Shown here piece after piece: positions 58,861 through 64,000 of a stretch of 64,000 nt of DNA; positions within the stretch are counted from its first letter, which is position 1; each line of letters opens with the position of its first letter. The stretch is from assembly GCA_021774335.1 (NCBI GenBank), contig JAJFJD010000001.1, positions 186,001 through 250,000 on the forward strand, given 5' to 3'. Position numbers and translations under genes: made by a program. This stretch comes from Alphaproteobacteria bacterium. GTDB taxonomy: Bacteria > Pseudomonadota > Alphaproteobacteria > UBA8366. A model generated the notes under the pieces. The model ran no database searches, had not been told where the DNA came from, and saw only the letters and a list, made by a program, of their open reading frames with translations.

Positions 58861-60783
58861 ATGGACGAGAATAAAAATCGGCCCAAGGTTGCTATTCCAG
58901 AGAGCGACGCCCCGCGCGGCGGTCTCGCCACCGGCGTTGCCGTAATTCAGGCGCATCTGGCCACTCTGCCGGGCGGACCGGGCGTTTACCGAATGCAGGA
59001 CGAAAAGGGCAATGCGCTTTACGTCGGCAAAGCGCGCAACCTGCGCAACCGCGTGGTCAACTACACCCGCCCGGTGCGGCTACCGATCCGCCTGCAGCGC
59101 ATGATTGCGGCGACCCGGTCGATGGAATTCGTGACGACCCACACCGAGGTCGAGGCATTGCTTCTTGAATCCAACATGATCAAGAAGCTGAAGCCGCGCT
59201 ATAACGTGCTGCTGCGGGACGACAAGTCATTTCCCTATGTCCTGATCACTGGCGACCATCCTTACCCGCAGGTCATCAAGCATCGCGGCGCACGAACGAA
59301 GGGCGGGCGATACTTTGGCCCCTTTGCCTCCGCCGGCGCGGTCAACCGGACGATCGTCACCCTGCAGCGCGCCTTCCTGCTGCGCAATTGCTCGGACAAC
59401 GTGTTTTCGGCCCGCACCCGGCCATGTCTGCAATACCAGATCAAACGCTGCAGCGCGCCCTGCGTGAACCGCATCGGCGAAAGTGAGTATGCCGGACTGG
59501 TCGAGCAGGCCCACGACTTCCTGGCGGGCCGCAGCCACCGTATCGTCGATAAACTCGCCGACGACATGCAGGACGCGAGCAAAACACTGGAATTCGAACG
59601 CGCTGCGACCCTGCGCGACCGCATCAACGCGCTGAGCCATGTACGCTCGCACCAAGACATCAATGTCGAAGGACTCGACGAGGCCGACGTCATCGCAATG
59701 CATCAGGAGGCCGGCCAGTCCTGCGTTCAGGTCTTCTTCTTTCGCGACGGCCGGAACTACGGCAACCGGGCCTTCTTCCCGAGCCATAACCGGGACATCG
59801 AGCCGCCGGAGGTCCTGGCCGCCTTCATCGGCCAGTTCTACGACCGCGTCGTGCCGCCCAAACTGGTATTGGTAAGCGAGAAACCCAAGGAAACTGCATT
59901 GCTGGGCGAAGCCCTGACGGTCCGGGCCGAGCGGCGGGTGCGGATCATCGCCCCGCAACGCGGCGCGCGGCGCAAGCTGATCGACCACGCCCTCATCAAC
60001 GCCCGGGACGCACTGGCCCGGCGGATGGCCGAAAGCGCGTCACACCGCAAACTACTGGACGGCGTCACCGAGACATTCGACCTGGACGCCCCGCCGGCCC
60101 GAATCGAGGTCTACGACAACAGCCACATTCAAGGCACCAATGCCGTCGGCGGCATGATCGTCGCCGGTCCCGACGGGTTAATGAAGAACGCCTACCGCAA
60201 ATTCAACATCCGCGGCCTCGACAAGAGCGAAGCGGTAACCCCAGCAGGCGGCGACGACTACGCGATGATGCGCGAAGTGCTGACGCGCCGGTTCGCGCGG
60301 GCGCTGAAGGAAGACCCGGACCGGGAAGCCGGCACCTGGCCGGACCTCGTGGTGATCGACGGCGGCAAAGGCCAGCTATCCGTTGTCCAGGACGTGTTCG
60401 AAGATCTCGGCATCGACGATGTGGCGCTGGTCGCAATTTCCAAAGGCCCGGACCGTAATGCGGGCCGCGAACAATTCCATATGGAAGGCCGCCGCGCCTT
60501 CATGCTGCCGCCACGCGATCCGGTCCTTTACTTCCTGCAGCGGTTGCGCGACGAAGCGCACCGATTCGCGATCGGGACGCATCGGGCCCGCCGGGCGAAG
60601 GGAATTACCGCCTCACCGCTCGATGAAATCGCAGGCGTCGGACAGAAGCGGAAAAAGGCGCTGCTCCTACATTTTGGGTCCGCACAGGCGGTTGCGGCCG
60701 CCGGGCTCACTGACCTGGAAACCGTCGAGGGCATCAGCCAAGCGGTCGCAAAGAAAATCTATGGTCATTTCAACGAGGATTAG
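58861..60783 (+). CDS. uvrC: Excinuclease ABC subunit C
   Basis: 640 residues. N-terminal GIY-YIG nuclease ([20 protein letters not shown]; residues 38-60), a cysteine cluster Cys177-X11-Cys189-X7-Cys197-X3-Cys201, a UVR coil that binds UvrB ([14 protein letters not shown]), the C-terminal RNase H-like nuclease ([31 protein letters not shown]) and a helix-hairpin-helix tail ([20 protein letters not shown]). It makes both incisions in nucleotide excision repair. The cysteine spacing equals that of E. coli UvrC, where a [4Fe-4S] cluster has been reported. Confidence 0.98.
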   Translation: MDENKNRPKVAIPESDAPRGGLATGVAVIQAHLATLPGGPGVYRMQDEKGNALYVGKARNLRNRVVNYTRPVRLPIRLQRMIAATRSMEFVTTHTEVEALLLESNMIKKLKPRYNVLLRDDKSFPYVLITGDHPYPQVIKHRGARTKGGRYFGPFASAGAVNRTIVTLQRAFLLRNCSDNVFSARTRPCLQYQIKRCSAPCVNRIGESEYAGLVEQAHDFLAGRSHRIVDKLADDMQDASKTLEFERAATLRDRINALSHVRSHQDINVEGLDEADVIAMHQEAGQSCVQVFFFRDGRNYGNRAFFPSHNRDIEPPEVLAAFIGQFYDRVVPPKLVLVSEKPKETALLGEALTVRAERRVRIIAPQRGARRKLIDHALINARDALARRMAESASHRKLLDGVTETFDLDAPPARIEVYDNSHIQGTNAVGGMIVAGPDGLMKNAYRKFNIRGLDKSEAVTPAGGDDYAMMREVLTRRFARALKEDPDREAGTWPDLVVIDGGKGQLSVVQDVFEDLGIDDVALVAISKGPDRNAGREQFHMEGRRAFMLPPRDPVLYFLQRLRDEAHRFAIGTHRARRAKGITASPLDEIAGVGQKRKKALLLHFGSAQAVAAAGLTDLETVEGISQAVAKKIYGHFNED

Positions 60784-60843
60784 TAGACTTCCGACTTAAC
60801 AACCGGGCGGGCATTTTAACTGCCTGGAACTGGATAACGGCCC

Positions 60844-61473
60844 ATGCTCACCAGCCTGCCGAATCTCTTAACGCTGTCGCGGATTCTCGTCATTCCGCCA
60901 ATCGTTGCCCTGTTCTTCATGGACGGCGAGACCCCGCGTTGGGTTGCCCTCGGGCTCTATGCCGCGGCTTGTGTGACCGATTTCTTCGACGGCTATATTG
61001 CCCGGTCGATGGGCCAGATATCGAGATTCGGACGATTCATGGATCCGGTCGCGGATAAGCTGCTGGTCGCCGCGGTGATCTTCATGCTGGTCGCAACCGA
61101 CCGCATCGCCGGCCTGGTGGTTCTGCCCGCGCTGATCATCCTGATCCGCGAAATCCTGGTGTCAGGTCTGCGTGAGCATCTCGCCGCGCTCTCCGTAGGC
61201 GTGCCGGTCAGCCGATTGGCCAAATGGAAGACGATGATCCAGATGTTCGCCCTCGGGTTTCTGATCGTCCATGACGCCAGCCCGGATTGGATTCCCAGCA
61301 TCTGGATCGGCGATGTCGGGGTGTGGATCGCCGCGTTGCTGACCATGATTACCGGCTACGACTACCTGCAGGCGGGGCTCAAGCACCTCACCGGGGACGC
61401 GGAGCCGGAAACGCCGGCCAAACCAGCGGCTAAGTCGGCAAAGCCCAGCGGAACCGCCGAGAATTTGGGCTAG
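60844..61473 (+). CDS. pgsA: CDP-diacylglycerol-glycerol-3-phosphate 3-phosphatidyltransferase
   Basis: 209 residues. The CDP-alcohol phosphotransferase signature D-G-x2-A-R...G-x3-D-x3-D is present (FFDGYIARSMGQISRFGRFMDPVADK), and four to six hydrophobic segments follow. It makes phosphatidylglycerol phosphate for membrane lipids. It is 60 bases downstream of uvrC and upstream of the molybdopterin genes on the same strand. Confidence 0.96.
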   Translation: MLTSLPNLLTLSRILVIPPIVALFFMDGETPRWVALGLYAAACVTDFFDGYIARSMGQISRFGRFMDPVADKLLVAAVIFMLVATDRIAGLVVLPALIILIREILVSGLREHLAALSVGVPVSRLAKWKTMIQMFALGFLIVHDASPDWIPSIWIGDVGVWIAALLTMITGYDYLQAGLKHLTGDAEPETPAKPAAKSAKPSGTAENLG

Positions 61474-61505
61474 ACGCGCCGTCACCGGCGCAACACACTA
61501 TATCG

Positions 61506-62051
61506 ATGAAGATTTTCGGACTAGCAGGCTGGAGCGGCAGCGGCAAAACGACCCTGGTGCAGCGGTTGTTGCCGGTTCTGGTGGCGCGCGGCTTTACGGT
61601 ATCGACGATGAAACACGCGCATCACGCCTTCGATGTCGACAAACCGGGCAAGGACTCCTATGTCCATCGAGAGGCCGGGGCGACGGAAGTCCTGGTCACC
61701 TCGTCAAAGCGGTGGGCCTTGATGCACGAAAACCGGAGCGGACCAGAACCCGAAATGGCGGACCTGATCGAGCATATGTCGCCGGTCGACCTGTTGCTCG
61801 TCGAAGGGTTCAAGGCACATATGCATGACAAGCTGGAAATTCACCGCCCGTCGGTCGGGAAACCTCTGCTCGCCAACGAGGACCCGCATATCGTGGCCAT
61901 CGCGACCGACGACGCCAAGGGCGTGCGGGCCATCGCGGCGCGCAGCCTGCCGGTCCTCGACCTGAACGACATTTCGTCGGTCGCCGCTTTCGTCGTCGAT
62001 CATTGCAACCTCGCGCAGAGCAAGCAGGCCGTATCCGATGGCGCAGCTTAG
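61506..62051 (+). CDS. mobB: Molybdopterin-guanine dinucleotide biosynthesis protein MobB
   Basis: 181 residues. P-loop AGWSGSGKTTLVQRLL (residues 7-22), TMKHAHHAFDVDKPGKDS and LLLVEGFKAHMHDKLEI are the MobB marks. It binds GTP and aids bis-MGD cofactor assembly. Its 3' end overlaps the moeA start by 14 bases, so the two genes are translationally coupled. Confidence 0.95.
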   Translation: MKIFGLAGWSGSGKTTLVQRLLPVLVARGFTVSTMKHAHHAFDVDKPGKDSYVHREAGATEVLVTSSKRWALMHENRSGPEPEMADLIEHMSPVDLLLVEGFKAHMHDKLEIHRPSVGKPLLANEDPHIVAIATDDAKGVRAIAARSLPVLDLNDISSVAAFVVDHCNLAQSKQAVSDGAA

Positions 62052-63306
62052 CGACGACTGCTTCGCAACCGGCAAGCCCCTGATGACCACGGCGGAAGCC
62101 ATGGCGCAGTTGGACGGCCGGATCGGGCCCGTCGTCGATACCGAGGAGATCGCACTCGACGCGGCGGTCGGCCGCATCCTGGCCGCAGACGTGACCTCGC
62201 CCATCGACGTGCCGCAACATGACAATTCGGCGGTGGACGGCTACGCGGTCTTTGCCGACGATCTCGCCCCCGACACGCCATCACAGCTGCCGGTAACCGG
62301 ACGCGCGGCGGCGGGGCATCCGCTTGGTCGTCCGGCGCAACGCGGCGAAGCCATCCGAATATTCACCGGCGCACCGATGCCGGATGGTCCCGACACGGTC
62401 ATGATGCAGGAAGACTGCGACGAAAAGGACGGCGTCGTCACCATCGCGCCCGGCATCAAACGCGGCGCCAACCGCCGCAACGCCGGCGAAGACGTGACGT
62501 CCGGCAGCATCGTTCTTAAGAGCGGCATCAAACTGCGGCCCCAGGACGTCGGCCTCGCTGCTTCGGTCGGCCGGGCGACGGTCACCACCTACAAGCCGTT
62601 GCGCGTCGCTGTCTTCTCGACCGGCGACGAAGTGTGCGAACCCGGCAGCCCGTTGCGCGCGGGCGCGATTTACGATTCCAACCGCTTCACCATCAAGTCG
62701 GCACTGGCGCAGCTTGGTTGTAGCGTCACCGATCTCGGCATCCTGCCCGACGACGAAGCCGTCATCGCAAAGACAATCGCCGACGCCGCGGCCACGCATG
62801 ACGCGCTGGTTTCATCCGGAGGCATGTCGGTCGGCGAGGAAGATCATGTGCGCCGGGTGGTTGAAGACCTGGGCCAATTGCATTTCTGGATGCTGGCGAT
62901 CAAGCCTGGCCGCCCGGTGGCATTGGGCCACGTTCCCGCCGCCGGCGGGCCGGTCCCGATCATCGGCCTGCCCGGCAACCCGGTCGCCGTCATGGTCACT
63001 TTCCTGATCATCGCCCGGCCACTGTTGCTGCGGCTGTCGGGCGCGGTCGATGTCAGCCCGCATCACTATCGCGTTCGTGCCGGTTTCGATTACCGCAAAA
63101 AGAAGGACCGACGCGAATTCGTACGCGCCCGGCTCACCAACGGCGCGGACGGCGTCGCGTGCGCCGAGAAACACGGCGGCAGCGGCGCGGGCGTGCTGTC
63201 TTCCCTCGTCGGGGCGGACGGATTGGTCGAATTACCGGAAGACGTGACCCGCTTGGAAAAGGGCGCAATGGTCGACTTCCTGCCGTTTAATGAGGTAAGC
63301 CGATGA
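62038..63306 (+). CDS. moeA: Molybdopterin molybdenumtransferase MoeA
   Basis: 422 residues. PQHDNSAVDGYAVFADD, GMSVGEEDHVRRV and IIGLPGNPVAVMVTFLI are MoeA signatures. The protein inserts molybdenum into adenylylated molybdopterin. Its start lies inside mobB and its stop overlaps the moaD start (ATGA), showing a tight operon. It serves molybdoenzymes such as MsrP encoded earlier in the window. Confidence 0.97.
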   Translation: MAQLSDDCFATGKPLMTTAEAMAQLDGRIGPVVDTEEIALDAAVGRILAADVTSPIDVPQHDNSAVDGYAVFADDLAPDTPSQLPVTGRAAAGHPLGRPAQRGEAIRIFTGAPMPDGPDTVMMQEDCDEKDGVVTIAPGIKRGANRRNAGEDVTSGSIVLKSGIKLRPQDVGLAASVGRATVTTYKPLRVAVFSTGDEVCEPGSPLRAGAIYDSNRFTIKSALAQLGCSVTDLGILPDDEAVIAKTIADAAATHDALVSSGGMSVGEEDHVRRVVEDLGQLHFWMLAIKPGRPVALGHVPAAGGPVPIIGLPGNPVAVMVTFLIIARPLLLRLSGAVDVSPHHYRVRAGFDYRKKKDRREFVRARLTNGADGVACAEKHGGSGAGVLSSLVGADGLVELPEDVTRLEKGAMVDFLPFNEVSR

Positions 63307-63554
63307 AGATATTGTATTTCGCCTGGCTGCGGCAGAGCACCGGCATCGGCGAAGAAGACGTGACGGTCCCGGCCGAGGTCACCGACGTCGCCGGCCTTAT
63401 CGACTGGCTGAAAACACGGGGCGACGGCTTCGAGGACGCTCTGCAGGATGTCAGTGCAATCCGCGTTGCGATCAACCAGGAATTCGCCGCGCTCGACGCC
63501 AAGATCGCGCCCAGCGACGAAGTCGCCTTGTTCCCGCCAATGACGGGAGGTTGA
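63303..63554 (+). CDS. moaD: Molybdopterin synthase sulfur carrier subunit MoaD
   Basis: 83 residues, a ubiquitin-like fold beginning MKILYFAWLRQSTG and ending in the Gly-Gly tail (ALFPPMTGG) that carries the thiocarboxylate. With MoaE it turns cPMP into molybdopterin. It is coupled to moeA by ATGA and moaE follows after one base. Confidence 0.96.
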   Translation: MKILYFAWLRQSTGIGEEDVTVPAEVTDVAGLIDWLKTRGDGFEDALQDVSAIRVAINQEFAALDAKIAPSDEVALFPPMTGG

Positions 63555-63555
63555 G

Positions 63556-64000
63556 ATGGCCGTAAAAGTTCAGCAGGAAGACTTCGATCCCGGCGCCGAG
63601 ATGGCCACGTTGACCGACGGCAACCATGCGATCGGCGGGGTTGCCAGTTTCATCGGGCTGGTGCGCGATATGGCGAAGGGCGAACAGATCGGCGCCATGA
63701 CGCTGGAGCACTATCCCGGCATGACCGAGAAGATGCTCGCGGAGATCGAGGCGGAGGCGCATAAGCGCTGGCCGCTCGACGCCAGCCTGATCATCCACCG
63801 CTACGGCCGGCTCGAACCCGGCGACCGGATCGTCCTGGTCGTCACGGCGAGCGCCCATCGGGAAGCCGCCCTTGAGTCCTGTCATTTCCTGATCGACTGG
63901 CTCAAGACCAGGGCGCCCTTCTGGAAATTGGAAGAAACCGAAGACGGCGCCGGCAGTTGGGTCGATGCGCGCGATAGCGACGACGCGGCGGCCGAGCGAT
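63556..64000 (+). CDS. moaE: Molybdopterin synthase catalytic subunit MoaE (cut by the window end)
   Basis: The visible 148 codons start MAVKVQQEDFDPGAEMATL and include ASFIGLVRDMAKGE and VVTASAHREAALESCHFLIDWLK (residues 95-117), with the conserved Arg and Lys of the active site. The usual family length is about 150, so nearly the whole gene is present. A TGACGGGAGGTTGAG ribosome-binding region precedes the ATG. The stop lies beyond the window. Confidence 0.95.
   Translation, partial: MAVKVQQEDFDPGAEMATLTDGNHAIGGVASFIGLVRDMAKGEQIGAMTLEHYPGMTEKMLAEIEAEAHKRWPLDASLIIHRYGRLEPGDRIVLVVTASAHREAALESCHFLIDWLKTRAPFWKLEETEDGAGSWVDARDSDDAAAER

Overview
The window looks like chromosomal DNA of a GC-rich alphaproteobacterium, probably close to Rhodospirillales. 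The grounds are the gene order (GatB/YqeY-dnaG-rpoD operon, divergent carAB-greA, uvrC-pgsA next to molybdopterin genes), protein resemblance to that group, an Irr/ICE-like iron box and a marine-type sortase pair. UGA is an ordinary stop codon in many genes here. Three genes are nevertheless interrupted by a single in-frame TGA that falls where a redox residue is expected. Two are paralogous GrdB/PrdB-like selenoprotein B family genes (TGA at 1573 and 34841, both in a Sec-x-x-Cys context). The third is uvrB (TGA at 55123, exactly at a conserved cysteine). No selA/selB/selC/selD gene is visible in the window, so selenocysteine decoding is inferred.

Layout. 1-3.6 kb: a GNAT acetyltransferase, the first selenoprotein B family gene, a small conserved hypothetical protein and sparse, AT-richer DNA. 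3.6-6.9 kb: a SulP anion permease with a universal stress protein, a glycine-zipper-like small protein, a terminator and a CAU-anticodon tRNA. 6.9-17 kb: rpoD (with an expanded Asn-Gly-Ala-Ala repeat), dnaG (zinc ligands mostly lost) and YqeY on the minus strand; carA, carB and greA on the plus strand. 17-22.5 kb: Lrp and LysR regulators, an ELM1-family protein, a 2OG-Fe(II) oxygenase, a probable suhB/MmgR-type sRNA, msrP and dps with an Irr-like operator. 22.5-30.4 kb: two tandem hydratase-like genes, an EF-G paralogue, a ketopantoate-reductase-like gene, aspartate aminotransferase, a phytanoyl-CoA-dioxygenase-like gene and a DMT transporter. 30.4-38.5 kb: a VIT/VWA sortase target and its class GN sortase, a second DMT transporter, the second selenoprotein, mscL, a thioredoxin-domain protein and a cupin. 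38.5-54 kb: an accessory metabolic region (amidohydrolase, N-formylglutamate amidohydrolase, gamma-glutamyltransferase, SDR, maleate-isomerase-like, Crp/Fnr, MarR, metallo-hydrolase, OYE, LLM, Gfo/Idh/MocA, cytochrome b561). 54-64 kb: uvrB, an enolase-superfamily gene, a FolM-like SDR, uvrC, pgsA, mobB, moeA, moaD and a truncated moaE.

How the genes fit together. The housekeeping blocks cover transcription initiation, priming, carbamoyl phosphate synthesis, nucleotide excision repair and phospholipid synthesis. The molybdenum cofactor genes at the right end supply enzymes such as MsrP. The selenoproteins, the thioredoxin-domain protein, MsrP and Dps give the window a redox and oxidative-stress flavour. 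The observation most worth pursuing is the TGA at the conserved cysteine of an otherwise intact uvrB that also appears to be leaderless. It could be a previously undescribed selenocysteine-containing UvrB or a simple nonsense mutation or sequencing error, and the sequence alone cannot settle which.
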